A DNA stretch of 64,000 nucleotides from Micromonospora_G sp044458865. Its GTDB lineage: Bacteria; Actinomycetota; Actinomycetes; Mycobacteriales; Micromonosporaceae. The stretch lies in contig NZ_JBITIH010000008.1 in the NCBI RefSeq assembly GCF_044458865.1, forward strand, positions 201,528 to 265,527. The letters run 5' to 3'. Made by a program: the position numbers and the translations under genes. Shown here in pieces: positions 24,441-33,920 of this stretch; position 1 is the first letter of the stretch; each line of letters opens with the position of its first letter. Below the pieces are notes generated by a model, which was given only the letters and a program-made list of their open reading frames with translations, had not been told where the DNA came from and made no database searches.

Positions 24441-27400
24441 ATGACAAGACCACTGCGCCGGTGGCTCGCCGCCACGGTCGGCGCCGCCATCACCATCCCC
24501 GGCCTCGTCGCCGCCCCCGCCAGCGCCGCACCCGACCAGGGCGCCGCCGAGGAACGCCTGGTCAGCGAGGAGAACGGACCGGCGGCGCTGCGCTCAACCG
24601 CCCGCGCCCCGCAGACGTACGGGGTGCTCGTCTTCACCAAGACCAGTGGCGCTCGCCGCTCCTCCATTCAGGACGGTGTTCGTACGATCAAGGCACTCGC
24701 CGACGCCAACGGCTTCACCGCCACGGTCACCCAGGACGCCGCCGCGTTCACCCCGGCGAACCTCGACAACTACCGGGCGGTGGTCTTCCTCAACACCACC
24801 GGCAACGTGCTCAACCCGACCCAGGAAGCCGCCTTCGAGGCGTACGTCAAGGCCGGTGGCGGGTACGTCGGCGTCCACGCCGCCGCCGAGACCGAGCCGG
24901 ACTGGGCCTTCTACCAGAACCTCGTCGGGGCGAAGGCCTCCGGCGCGGCCAGCGTGGAGGAGGGTGTGGTCGAGGTCGCGGACCGGGTGCACCCCGCCAC
25001 CGAGGCGGTGCCGCAGACGCTGACCCTCACCGAGGAGTGGTACAACTTCACCGCCAACGTCCGGGGTTCGTCGCACGTGCTCGCCACCGCACAGGAGAAG
25101 AGCTTCGCCGGCGGCACGATGGGCTTCGACCACCCGGTGAGCTGGTGCAAGGACTACCAGGGCGGACGCTCCTTCTACACCGGACTCGGCCACTCGATCG
25201 AGACGTACCGGGTGGGCGGCTTCAAGAAGCACCTGCTCGGCGGCATCCAGTGGGCCGCCGGCGTGGTCGAGGGCGACTGCGGCGCGACCGTACTCGGCAA
25301 CTACGAGAAGGTCACGCTCAACGACGAGCCCGGCGAACCGATGTCGCTCTCGGTCCTGCCCGACGGGCGGGTGCTGCACAACACCCGTGGCGGTGAGATC
25401 CGGCTCTACGACCCGGCAACCGGCGCCAGCCCGGTCATCACCACCATCCCCGTCTACCAGCACGACGAGGACGGGCTCCAGACGATGACCATCGCGCCCG
25501 ACTTCGCCACCAGCAAGTGGGTCTACATCTACTACTCGCCGGTGCTGAACACCCCCGTCGACAACCCGGCCACGCCCGGTGTCAACGAGGGCGACGCCCC
25601 CGCGACCAGCACCGACCCGACCGTCTGGGACAAGTTCAAGGGCTACAACCAGCTCTCCCGGGTCAAGTTCGTCGACGGCCCGAACCCGCACCTGGACATG
25701 TCGACCGAGCAGCAGATCCTGCGGGTCGAGACCGACCGGGGCATCTGCTGCCACGTCGCCGGCAAGGTCAAGTTCGACGGCAAGGGCCTGCTCTACCTGA
25801 TCACCGGTGACGACACCAACGCCAGCGGCTCGGACGGCTACGTCCCGATCAACGAGTCCCCCACCCAGGGCCCCGGGTACGACGCCCAGCGCTCCTCCGC
25901 CAACACCAACGACCTGCGCGGCAAGCTGCTGCGGATCAAGATGAAGGAGAACGGGACCTACAGCATCCCGGCTGGCAACCTCTTCCCGGAGAACACCGAC
26001 TACGACAACAAGACCCGCCCGGAGATCTTCCTGATGGGCCTGCGCAACCCGTTCCGGTTCGACGTCGACAACAACGGCTTCGTGTACGTCGGCGACTACT
26101 CGCCGGACTCGCGTACCTCCAGCCCGACCCGGGGACCGGAGGGCACCGGCCGGTGGTTCGCCACCAACAAGGCCGCGAACTACGGCTGGCCGTACTGCTA
26201 CTCGCCGAGCCTGCCGTACATCGACTACGACTTCGTCACCCGTACCTCCGGGCAGCCGTTCAACTGCGGTGCCCCGGTGAACAACTCGCCGCGTAACACG
26301 GGTCTCGCCACCCTGCCGGCGGTGGCGCAGCCGCAGTTCTGGTACACCTACGAGGCCCGGACCACCTGCGCCGGGGCGTACCTGCAGAACCCGCCGACCG
26401 TCTGTGACTTCAAGTGGCCGGTGATCGGCACCGGTGGCGTCGGCCCGCACGGCGGCCCGATCTACTCCTACGACGAGGCGAACACCTCGGAGACGAAGTT
26501 CCCGGAGTACTACGACAACAGCGTGGTCTTCGGCGAGTTCACCCGCGACAAGCTCTTCATGATGCGCACCAACGGCAGCGGCCAACTGGCCGGGGTGGAG
26601 CAGTTCCTGCCCGGCGTCGTCTTCGACAACCCGATGGAGATGGAGTTCGGCCCGGACGGCAACCTCTACGTGCTGGAGTACGGCGACGGCTTCTTCCGGG
26701 CCAACCCGGACGCCCAGCTTTCGATGATCCGGTACGTGAAGGGCACCCGTTCACCGATCGCGCAGCTCTCCGCCAACCCGACCTCCGGCCAGGCCCCGCT
26801 GCCGGTGCGGTTCTCCAGCGCCGGTTCGTCCGACCCGGACCCGGGTGAGTCGATCTCGTTCGCCTGGGACTTCGACAGCAACGGCACGGTCGACTCGGCC
26901 GACCCGAACCCGACGTACACCTACACCACCAACGGGGTGTACAACGCCAAGCTGACGGTGACCGACTCCAGCGGCAAGACGGCAGTGCTGACCAGGGAAA
27001 TCGTGGTCGGCAACACGGCGCCGACGGTGACCGTGACGGTGCCGGCAGGCGGGACGTTCTTCAACTGGGGCGACACGGTCCCGTACACGGTCACGGTCAC
27101 CGACCCGGAGGACGGGACGATCGACTGCGGCCGGGTCACGGTCGCCTTCGTCCTCGGTCACGACAGCCACGGCCACGGTGAGACCGAGACCACCGGCTGC
27201 ACCGGAACCCTGCCCACCCCGGCCGACGGCGCCGACCACGCCGGCGGCTACCTCTACGGCGGGATCAGCGCCACCTACACCGACCTGGGCGCGGGCGGCC
27301 AGCCGGCGCTGACCACGGTCGGCCAGACGGTCATCCAGGTACGGCGGCAGCAGGCCGAGCACGCCCAGGTCCAGCAGGGCGTGACGATCGCGGCCAGCAC

Positions 27401-27761
27401 CGACACCGGTGGCGGATCGCAGGTTGGCGGCATCGACGCCGGTGACCACATCGCGTTCGAGCCGATCAACTTCGCTGGCGTCAGCACGGTGACGTTCCGC
27501 TACTCGGGCGGTTCCGCGACCACGGTCGGGCAACCGCGCGCCAACGTGGAACTTCGGGTCGGCTCGCCGACCGGTGCCCTGGTCGCCACCGCCACGTTGA
27601 ACGCCACCAGCGGCAACGGCGCGTACGCGAGCCAGTCGGTGCCGGTGAACCACCCCGCCGGCACCCAACGGCTCTACCTGGTGTTCACCCCGGTCGCCGG
27701 TGGTCCGACCACCGGCCTGGTGAACCTGAACTGGGTCGAGTTCGGCAGCACCACCCCGTAA
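24441..27761 (+). CDS. Secreted ThuA - PQQ-type sugar dehydrogenase - PKD - CBM protein
   Basis: 1106 aa from the ATG at 24441, preceded by GGAGGAATGC and followed by a signal peptide (about 1-31, ending APASAAP). Domains in order: a ThuA-like trehalose-utilisation domain (about 55-270, with FLNTTGNVLNPTQEAAFEAY); a beta-propeller of the glucose/sorbosone (PQQ-dependent) dehydrogenase class (about 285-760, with EDGLQTMTIAPDF, HVAGKVKFDGKGLLYLITGD, GLRNPFRFDVD and NYGWPYCY); a PKD domain (about 770-855, FAWDFDSNGTVDSADPNPTY); and a C-terminal carbohydrate-binding, CBM6-like domain (about 965-1105, EHAQVQQGVTIA). It probably binds polysaccharide and oxidises or rearranges sugars outside the cell; the cofactor and substrate are inferred from family. 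A LacI-type palindrome upstream and terminator 27783-27826 suggest a sugar-controlled single gene. Confidence 0.9.
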   Translation: MTRPLRRWLAATVGAAITIPGLVAAPASAAPDQGAAEERLVSEENGPAALRSTARAPQTYGVLVFTKTSGARRSSIQDGVRTIKALADANGFTATVTQDAAAFTPANLDNYRAVVFLNTTGNVLNPTQEAAFEAYVKAGGGYVGVHAAAETEPDWAFYQNLVGAKASGAASVEEGVVEVADRVHPATEAVPQTLTLTEEWYNFTANVRGSSHVLATAQEKSFAGGTMGFDHPVSWCKDYQGGRSFYTGLGHSIETYRVGGFKKHLLGGIQWAAGVVEGDCGATVLGNYEKVTLNDEPGEPMSLSVLPDGRVLHNTRGGEIRLYDPATGASPVITTIPVYQHDEDGLQTMTIAPDFATSKWVYIYYSPVLNTPVDNPATPGVNEGDAPATSTDPTVWDKFKGYNQLSRVKFVDGPNPHLDMSTEQQILRVETDRGICCHVAGKVKFDGKGLLYLITGDDTNASGSDGYVPINESPTQGPGYDAQRSSANTNDLRGKLLRIKMKENGTYSIPAGNLFPENTDYDNKTRPEIFLMGLRNPFRFDVDNNGFVYVGDYSPDSRTSSPTRGPEGTGRWFATNKAANYGWPYCYSPSLPYIDYDFVTRTSGQPFNCGAPVNNSPRNTGLATLPAVAQPQFWYTYEARTTCAGAYLQNPPTVCDFKWPVIGTGGVGPHGGPIYSYDEANTSETKFPEYYDNSVVFGEFTRDKLFMMRTNGSGQLAGVEQFLPGVVFDNPMEMEFGPDGNLYVLEYGDGFFRANPDAQLSMIRYVKGTRSPIAQLSANPTSGQAPLPVRFSSAGSSDPDPGESISFAWDFDSNGTVDSADPNPTYTYTTNGVYNAKLTVTDSSGKTAVLTREIVVGNTAPTVTVTVPAGGTFFNWGDTVPYTVTVTDPEDGTIDCGRVTVAFVLGHDSHGHGETETTGCTGTLPTPADGADHAGGYLYGGISATYTDLGAGGQPALTTVGQTVIQVRRQQAEHAQVQQGVTIAASTDTGGGSQVGGIDAGDHIAFEPINFAGVSTVTFRYSGGSATTVGQPRANVELRVGSPTGALVATATLNATSGNGAYASQSVPVNHPAGTQRLYLVFTPVAGGPTTGLVNLNWVEFGSTTP

Positions 27762-27782
27762 CCACCCGCCCCGCACCTGATA

Positions 27783-27826
27783 CCGAACGGGTGGTTGTCC
27801 GTGTACCCGGGCAGCCACCCGTTCGG
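27783..27826. terminator. Hairpin terminator between convergent genes
   Basis: Perfect 12-bp arms CCGAACGGGTGG and CCACCCGTTCGG with a 20-nt loop. Placed between the stops of the ThuA protein (+) and the beta-helix protein (-), so it can serve both. Confidence 0.7.
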
Positions 27827-27840
27827 CGTGCGGCACCCGG

Positions 27841-29433
27841 TCAGGCGAACTCCGGAGTCTCGATCCGGGTGGCGGCGACGGCGTTGCAGGCGAAATCGTT
27901 GTCCTGGATGTCGGCCGAGCCGTGCGGGCCCTCGCCGGTGACCAACAGCCCGTGCGTCTGGGTCTTCCGTTCCTGACTGTCCCAGACCCGGTTGTGGCGC
28001 AGGGTGAGATCCGAGGTGGTCGAGGCGAGGGTGATGCCGGCCCGCCGGATCGGCGCGTCCGGCAGTTCGTAACGCTCGCCCGCCGGGGGCGTACCTCCGG
28101 TCCAGGCGGTGGTGGCACCGGGCCGGACCGGTGCGAGCAACAGTTCGGTGCGGGTGTTGGTCGCCACGACGGCGGTCCGGTGACCAATCCGCACAACCTT
28201 GCCCCGGTGCCCGTCGACGGGCCAGTCGGCGCCGGTGTCCCGCACGGAGGTAGGGGTGTAGCTGACCGTCTCCCCCGCCGCGCTGTCAGCGCCGGCCGAA
28301 CGCCGGCCGTTGTCCCGGATCCGGTTGTTGACGATGGCGCCGTCGGTCAGTCCGGCGTCGATCCGGATTCCGTCGAGCCCGTTCTCCCAGATCTCGTTCC
28401 CGTCCAGTACGACCTCGCGGCCCGGGATCGGGTTCCGGGCGAGATTGTGCTCGCAGTAGCCGTACCGGCCGTTGCGGCTGATCCGGTTTCCCCTGACGAC
28501 GTACCGTCCCGGGGTGTTGCCGATACTCATCCCGTCGATGATGTTCGCGTCGATGACACAGTCGGCCACGATGCCGCCCCGTCCGGCGACCCCGGACGTG
28601 CCCTGGGCGGAGACGTCGAACCCGGCCTCGTGGTTGCCGATCATGGTGCAGGCGCTGACGATCAGGCCCTCCGCCCCCCAGTCGGAAATGCCGAAACGGT
28701 TGTCCTCGACGTGGCACCCGACGATCCGAATTCCGCGCGGCGGCACCCAGTCCGGCTTCTGCAACTCCAGGAATATGCCGTTGGTGCCGTTGCCGACCGC
28801 GGTGCAGTTGGCGACGGTCAGTCGCTCGCTCTCCCCCCAGCCGCCGATGCCGATGCCGATGCCGGCGCCGCCCATCTGCTGCCCGGTGTCGAGCCGACCG
28901 CAGCGCAGCACGTGCACCGCCTCCACCATCGTGTCCTGGAGGAAGTCGCAGCCGAGACCGGTCGCGGCGGTGTCGTGGATGTAGAGGTCGCGGAACCGCC
29001 CGCGCTGTACGTACTGCAGGCCGAGGCCCTTGGCCAGGTAGTCGTAGCGGGCCAGTTTCACACCGGACCCGTCGATCTCGAAGCTGGCGAAGGTGGCGTC
29101 GGTGATGCAGTTGTCCCGGCTCGCGCCGTGCTGCACGGTGGTGAAGTAGGCCAGCGGTGTCGGGTCGACCCGGTTCCCCTCGTTGCTGAGGACGAACCTG
29201 GTGGCTCCGATCCCGGCGCCGATCAGCGAGATCCCGCTGCGCCACACGGTGCCGGCGTCCCGGATCGAATAGGTGCCGGGTGGGCAGTGGACGACCCTCG
29301 GCTGACCGTCCGCCACGTACGCGTCGCCGAGCGCGTCGACCAACGCCTGGAGCGCCGGCTGGTCGTTGGTGACACCGTCACCCCTGAGGCCGTGCTCGCG
29401 GGCGTTGTAGACCGTACCTCCAGCCAGCGACAC
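27841..29433 (-). CDS. Right-handed parallel beta-helix repeat protein
   Basis: 530 aa from the GTG at 29433, which has GGAGGGG 6 bp upstream; an ATG at 29460 adds nine basic residues. The N-terminus is pectate-lyase-superfamily-like (VYNAREHGLRGDGVTNDQPA, then VVHCPPGTYSI). About ten beta-helix coils follow, visible as repeated short strands ending in Asn/Gly: VANCTAVGNGTNGIFLEL, VGCHVEDNRFGISD, VRGNRISRNGRYGYCEHN and LDGNEIWENGLDGIRID. No signal peptide or Tat motif is evident, unusual for a polysaccharide lyase, so it may be intracellular, released by another route, or phage-tailspike-like. Substrate unknown. The epimerase gene lies downstream-upstream on the same strand about 85 bp away. 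Confidence 0.82.
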   Translation of the reverse strand: MSLAGGTVYNAREHGLRGDGVTNDQPALQALVDALGDAYVADGQPRVVHCPPGTYSIRDAGTVWRSGISLIGAGIGATRFVLSNEGNRVDPTPLAYFTTVQHGASRDNCITDATFASFEIDGSGVKLARYDYLAKGLGLQYVQRGRFRDLYIHDTAATGLGCDFLQDTMVEAVHVLRCGRLDTGQQMGGAGIGIGIGGWGESERLTVANCTAVGNGTNGIFLELQKPDWVPPRGIRIVGCHVEDNRFGISDWGAEGLIVSACTMIGNHEAGFDVSAQGTSGVAGRGGIVADCVIDANIIDGMSIGNTPGRYVVRGNRISRNGRYGYCEHNLARNPIPGREVVLDGNEIWENGLDGIRIDAGLTDGAIVNNRIRDNGRRSAGADSAAGETVSYTPTSVRDTGADWPVDGHRGKVVRIGHRTAVVATNTRTELLLAPVRPGATTAWTGGTPPAGERYELPDAPIRRAGITLASTTSDLTLRHNRVWDSQERKTQTHGLLVTGEGPHGSADIQDNDFACNAVAATRIETPEFA

Positions 29434-29519
29434 GTACGTCCCCCTCCGACGCCCCCGCATTCCCCGCTTCCGGCCTCGGATAACTCCCCCATCGCCCCAG
29501 CCGCGTCAGAGGGGACGAA

Positions 29520-30784
29520 CTACGCGACGCGGAGCGGGACGTTCTTCAACGCCGGAGCCACCGGAGCCACCGGTACGGGTAGCCGGGTCGGTTCGGCCGG
29601 TTTCGTCGGCAGGGTGAGCAGGTCGGCGATGGCCGCGGCAGCGCGTACGCTGGCCTGCCCGTCGCCGAAGGCGGACGTACGTTCGACGAGCGAGCGTACG
29701 GCGAGTTCCTCCGCCGCGGCGGAGACGATCCGTTCCGGGTCGGTGCCGACCAGGGTGCCGTAGCCGGAGCTGATGATCTCGGGGCGCTCGGTCGTCTCCC
29801 GGGTGACCAGCACCGGTACGCCGAGCGTGCCGGCCTCCTCCTGCAGGCCGCCGGAATCGGTGATCACCAGATCCGCGACGCTCAGCAGGCCGATCATCTC
29901 CGGGTACGGCAGCGGTGGGGTGAGCCGGATGCCGGGAGTCCGTCCCAGTTGGGCGGTCACCTCCGCGCCGAGCGTCGGGTTCGGGTGGGTGACCATGACG
30001 ATCTGGGCGTCGGGGTGGCGGCGGGCCAGGTGCCGCAGGCCGGCGCAGACACCGAAGACCCCGCCGCCCCAGTTCTCCCGCCGGTGCAGGGTGGCCACGA
30101 TCAGCCGCCGGGTCGGGTCGATCCAGCGGGGCGGCTGGGCCAGGCCGTGGTCGATCAGGTGGTGCAGCGCGTCGACCACGGTGTTTCCGGTGACCACGAT
30201 CCGGTCCTCCGGCACCCCCTCGTCGAGCAGGTGCCGGTGCGCGGTCGGGGTGGGTGCCAGGTGGAGGGCGGCGGGCCCGGCCCCCCAGGGCCCGGTGGGC
30301 CCCGCGGGGGAGGGGGCGGGCCCGGGGGGGGGGGGCCGCCCCCCCCCCCCGGCCCGCGCCCCCCCTCCTCGGGGAAGGGCCGGTCCAGGTCGTGCGTACG
30401 CAGACCGGCCTCCAGGTGCACCACCGGTAGGTGATGCCAGAAGGCGACCACTCCGCCGACCAGCGCGGTCAGGGTGCCGCCCTGGACCACGACAGCGGCG
30501 GGACGGTGCTCGGCGAGCACCGCGTCGGTCGCCGTAACGAGCGCGGCGGCGAGTTCGGCCAGAGATCCCGTGTGCCGTACGGGTTCGAGCGTCACCTCGG
30601 CGGTGAGGCCGAAGGGTGCCAGTGCCTCTCCGACCCGGCCGGGGTGCTGACCGGTGTCCACCACGGTGGCGGTGAAACGGGTGTCCAGCCGCAACTGACG
30701 TACCAGTGGGGCTGTCTTCACCCCCTCCGGCCGGGTGCCAATCAGAACCATGACCTCCGCCGAGGTCGAACCGCTGCCGCGCAT
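29520..30784 (-). pseudogene. wecB: UDP-N-acetylglucosamine 2-epimerase, interrupted by a G/C tract
   Basis: The N-terminal part (from 30784) has LIGTRPEGVKTAPLVRQL and then VVHLEAGLRTHDLDRPFPEE. The C-terminal part, in another frame to 29520, has PEDRIVVTGNTVVDALHHL, TLHRRENWG and DSGGLQEEAGTLGVPVLV. Together they cover a whole WecB-type enzyme, which interconverts UDP-GlcNAc and UDP-ManNAc for cell-wall or exopolysaccharide sugars. Between them (about 30270-30375) the expected stretch of about 20-30 residues is replaced by almost pure G and C. The text resumes out of frame as STWHPPRP, which in the C-terminal frame reads LHLAPTPTAHRHLLDEG. Either the gene is truly frameshifted or the tract is an assembly error; I favour the latter. 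Confidence 0.8.
30270..30375. other. Near-pure G/C tract with G12 and C12 runs
   Basis: About 105 bases with only a handful of A or T. The core is twelve G, then CCG, then twelve C around 30324-30350, flanked by G- and C-runs of five or six. It sits exactly where the conserved centre of the epimerase should be. Such a tract is atypical even for this 70% GC chromosome and is typical of unresolved consensus sequence. Confidence 0.75.
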
Positions 30785-30962
30785 CCTGGTCCTCAGCCTT
30801 CCAGCGCCTGCGATCGACGCCCGAAGGCAGCGGGCAGTGGGGCGACGATGTGGCCCGTGTGCCGTCCGTGCATGTGAAACCCCCCGTGTAGCTGTGGTGA
30901 CGCCAGTGTCACGCTAACCAGCTAAACGGACGTTTGCCGCATAAATTGCCAAACTCCCCACT

Positions 30963-31014
30963 GAAAGGAAGGGCCCCTTGTTATCGCTTTCGGTAGAGGA
31001 AGGGCCCCTTCCTA
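30963..31014 (-). terminator. Degenerate copy of the repeated terminator (copy 2)
   Basis: AAAGGAAGGGCCCCTTGTTA at about 30964 and GAGGAAGGGCCCCTTCCTAA at about 30997. The arms pair over about 14 bp with one central mismatch. It lies just past the stop (31028) of the beta-lactamase-like gene. One arm differs from copies 1 and 3, so this copy is partly decayed. Confidence 0.65.
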
Positions 31015-31027
31015 ACGAGGGCGGGGG

Positions 31028-32347
31028 TCAGTTAGGGGTCGGGGCGGGACCGAAGCCGGTGACGGCCGGGGGTACGAGGTAGTCGTAGACCGCGCGGGCC
31101 AGTTGACGTACGGTCTCCGCGCCAGTGGCCTCGGGCCCGGAGGTGACGAACGCGACCGCGACCTCCGAGTGCGGGATCAACAGGTAACCGACGTCGTGCG
31201 AGGCGTCCGGCAGTTCACCGGTCTTGTGCGCGACCGGCACGCCGGGCGGCAACGCGGCCGGGATCTTCGTGTTGATGGTCTGTTCGAGCATGAACGAGAT
31301 CATCAGTGCCCGGGACACCGGCGAGAGAATGTTCCCGTCCCAGACCGCGCCGAGCAGGCTGACCACGTCGTCGGCGGTGAGGTAGTTCTCCTCGCCCCGC
31401 GCGGCGGCGGCCGTGTCGAGCATCCGGCGGTTCAACGCGGTCTGCTTCAGCAGCATCGTGTCGATCAGCGCGTTCACCCGTACGAACCCGTTGAGATAGT
31501 TGATCAACACGTTCGCGGCCGTGTTGTCGCTGTAGATGATCATGTAGCGGGCCAACCGGTACAGCGTCACCACCTGAGGAAACGTCTCGTACTGGAGCTG
31601 CCCGCTGCCGCCCACCACATCCTTCGGCTCGACCAGCACACCGTCGTCGAGCCGCTGCCACCCGCAGTCGACCTCCCGCAGCAACTCGGTCAGGATCCAG
31701 AGCTTGATGACACTCGCCGCCTTGGGACGGAAGGTGCCGTTGACCTCGATCTGCTGGTCGCCGTACCGGCCTGAGAGATCACGTACGGCGACGCCGGTCG
31801 GGTTCGGTGAGGCGGCCACGATCTCCCGTAGGCGTTCGGTCAGCGGCAGCAACCTCGCGCCGCGCTCGCGGTCGACCGGCGGTTGCGGGTTCGTCACCAC
31901 CTCGCCGGTGAGCACCTCGGGTTCCCGACCCGGACGGCTGATCTCGACCGTTCCCTCGGTCCGGCCGCGCAGCGGCACCCGGTAGGCGTAACTGACCTCG
32001 CCGACCGTCACCCGTCCGCTGGCGACCCCCTCGGAGACCAGCATGCCCTGATCGAGAACGCGGCCGGTGTCACCGTCGCAGCCCCGGTACCGCACGATCC
32101 GTTCGGCCGCGTCGACGGCGAAGATGGCGTTCGTCGTGGCGAGCCACGCGAGCCGGGTCCGGGCCGGTGCGCCGGCAGAACCATCCGGTACGCCCACACC
32201 GTCGTCGGGGCGCGCGGTCGCACCGGAACGCGCCGGCGCCGGCATCGCGGTGACGGCAACCAGGGTCGTCAGGACGAGAATGGCGAGGCGGCCGAAGAGC
32301 AGACCGGCAAACGCCATGGTCCGTGCGGGTCGTCGGTTCTGGTTCAC
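31028..32347 (-). CDS. Secreted class A beta-lactamase-like serine hydrolase
   Basis: 439 aa from the GTG at 32347 (VNQNRRPARTMAFAGLLFGR); the longer open frame to 32491 looks non-coding. A signal/anchor segment lies at about 12-38. The N-terminal region (about 55-165) is a separate beta-rich domain of unknown function. The C-terminal domain (about 185-430) is a penicillin-recognising fold: Ser212-X-X-Lys215 in AASVIKLW, SDN at 273-275 in YSDNTAAN, and KTG at 375-377 in VAHKTGELP. These are the three class A beta-lactamase motifs. The usual Glu166 loop is not obvious, so it could be a beta-lactamase, a DD-peptidase or another serine hydrolase. It is the gene immediately upstream of the epimerase on the same strand, separated by the repeat-family terminator. 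Confidence 0.82.
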   Translation of the reverse strand: MNQNRRPARTMAFAGLLFGRLAILVLTTLVAVTAMPAPARSGATARPDDGVGVPDGSAGAPARTRLAWLATTNAIFAVDAAERIVRYRGCDGDTGRVLDQGMLVSEGVASGRVTVGEVSYAYRVPLRGRTEGTVEISRPGREPEVLTGEVVTNPQPPVDRERGARLLPLTERLREIVAASPNPTGVAVRDLSGRYGDQQIEVNGTFRPKAASVIKLWILTELLREVDCGWQRLDDGVLVEPKDVVGGSGQLQYETFPQVVTLYRLARYMIIYSDNTAANVLINYLNGFVRVNALIDTMLLKQTALNRRMLDTAAAARGEENYLTADDVVSLLGAVWDGNILSPVSRALMISFMLEQTINTKIPAALPPGVPVAHKTGELPDASHDVGYLLIPHSEVAVAFVTSGPEATGAETVRQLARAVYDYLVPPAVTGFGPAPTPN

Positions 32348-32497
32348 CCGGGCAACGTAGCCAGCGGCGTGGGCTGGTCGGAGCGGCTCGGCGACGGGGT
32401 CACCCAACCGTGCGTACGCCCCCGGCGGGTCGCGATCGCAACCCGCCCGACACGGCCGACACGGCCCCGGTAGATCCCGGTCGCACGTCACCGTCGA

Positions 32498-33172
32498 CTA
32501 GCCGTGTCGGTCGGAGACCCGGCGCGCGACGGGCGACGCGTAGTACAGGCCGACGCTGGTGATGCCGTAGAACAGGGGCAACACGATGAAGATCACCAGG
32601 CCGACGAGCGGCACGACCAGGTATCCGACGACGCCACCCGCGACATAGAAAATGACCCCGACCAGGGCCCGGACCCGTTCGACCGGAAAGAACCTGTCGT
32701 GCACCCCCTCCTCGACCAGATCTCGATGCTTCGTCAGGTATTGGAAGAACACCAACCAACTGCAACAGAGCAGCGCGCCGACCGCGGCGTAGAAGGCGAT
32801 GGCGGCACGCTGGTCCGCCGAGTTCTCCTCCTGTAGCGCGCGTGAGACGACGGCCGTCGGAAACGGCAGCAGCGCCGCGGTGAACAGGACGAACAGGTTC
32901 GCCCAGTGCAGACCGCGATCGGCCTGCCGAATGCGACTGAACACGGCCTTGTGGTTCAACCAGACGACGGCGACGTACAGGTACGACGACACGTACGCGC
33001 CATAGGCGGGCCATTGGTCCAGCAGCCCGGAAAGCAACCGGCCGGGCTCGACGTCCGGTACCCGGAGATCCAGCACGAGCAACGTGATGACGATCGCGAG
33101 GACCGCGTCGCTGAAACCCTCGGCGCGGCTGGTATCCGACCTGGTGCCGATATCACCCAACTGGCCGCTCAC
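32498..33172 (-). CDS. TMEM175 (DUF1211) family potassium-channel-like protein
   Basis: 224 aa from a GTG at 33172; the open frame extends to 33523 but overlaps the divergent PfpI gene and loses coding character. The family signature R-x-x-x-F-S-D is present (RAEGFSD at 16-22), followed by the pore helix AVLAIVITLLVLDLRVP. About six transmembrane segments are visible, with VWLNHKAVFSRIRQADRGL between helices 3 and 4. Bacterial TMEM175 proteins have six segments and assemble as tetrameric, weakly selective K+ channels. A standard single-repeat member. Confidence 0.85.
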   Translation of the reverse strand: MSGQLGDIGTRSDTSRAEGFSDAVLAIVITLLVLDLRVPDVEPGRLLSGLLDQWPAYGAYVSSYLYVAVVWLNHKAVFSRIRQADRGLHWANLFVLFTAALLPFPTAVVSRALQEENSADQRAAIAFYAAVGALLCCSWLVFFQYLTKHRDLVEEGVHDRFFPVERVRALVGVIFYVAGGVVGYLVVPLVGLVIFIVLPLFYGITSVGLYYASPVARRVSDRHG

Positions 33173-33320
33173 GGGCGCTGGATACCCGTAGGAAAAAGTC
33201 GCAACCAGACGACCTGCAAGGCGATCGTTTGTGCGTTCCAGCACCGGGAACGCGATGGGGAACGAGCCCCGCGCGCCGCCCGCGCCGCCTTTGTGCGGCG
33301 CCGTCAAGGAGGCCCCTCTC

Positions 33321-33896
33321 ATGGCAAAGAAGCAGAAGCCGTTGCAGGGCAAGAGAATCGCGTTCCTCGCCACGGACGGTGTCGAGGAGGTGGAATACCT
33401 CCAGCCGCGAGCCGTCGCGGAACGAGCGGGCGCCGAGGTGTACCTGATCTCACTCGCGCCCGGCGAGATCCAGGCCATGAACCACGACCTGAACGTCGCC
33501 GGTCGGCACGCGGTCGATCGCACCGTGGCCGAGGCCGATCCGGCCGACTACGACGGCCTGGTGCTGCCAGGCGGGACGATCAACCCGGACCGCCTCCGGG
33601 TGAACGCGACCGCGATGGCGTTCGTCCGGGCGTTCTTCGACCAGGACAAGCCGGTGGCGGCGATCTGTCACGGCCCGTGGTCACTCGTCGAGACCGGCAT
33701 GGTCGATGGTCGGACCGTCACCTCGTACCCCAGCCTGCGTACGGACATCGACAACGCGGGCGGTCTCTGGGTCGACCGGCAGGTCCAGGTCGACGACGGT
33801 CTGGTGACCAGCCGCAGCCCCGACGACCTGCCGGCGTTCTGCGACAAGATGGTGGAGGAGTTCGCCGAGAGCCACGTCGGCCAACTGACCTTCTGA
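33321..33896 (+). CDS. DJ-1/PfpI family protein (type 1 glutamine amidotransferase-like)
   Basis: 191 aa from the ATG at 33321, which has AAGGAGG upstream. Complete DJ-1/PfpI fold: KRIAFLATDGVEEVEYLQPR, YDGLVLPGGTINPDRLR near 78, and the nucleophile elbow Cys116 in VAAICHGPW with its adjacent His. The acidic GVEEVE supplies the Glu that activates the Cys. Family members are general stress chaperones, deglycases or proteases, and the exact activity is debated. Divergent from the TMEM175 gene. Confidence 0.88.
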   Translation: MAKKQKPLQGKRIAFLATDGVEEVEYLQPRAVAERAGAEVYLISLAPGEIQAMNHDLNVAGRHAVDRTVAEADPADYDGLVLPGGTINPDRLRVNATAMAFVRAFFDQDKPVAAICHGPWSLVETGMVDGRTVTSYPSLRTDIDNAGGLWVDRQVQVDDGLVTSRSPDDLPAFCDKMVEEFAESHVGQLTF

Positions 33897-33920
33897 CCTC
33901 CCCGCACCGCTCCGGCCGGG

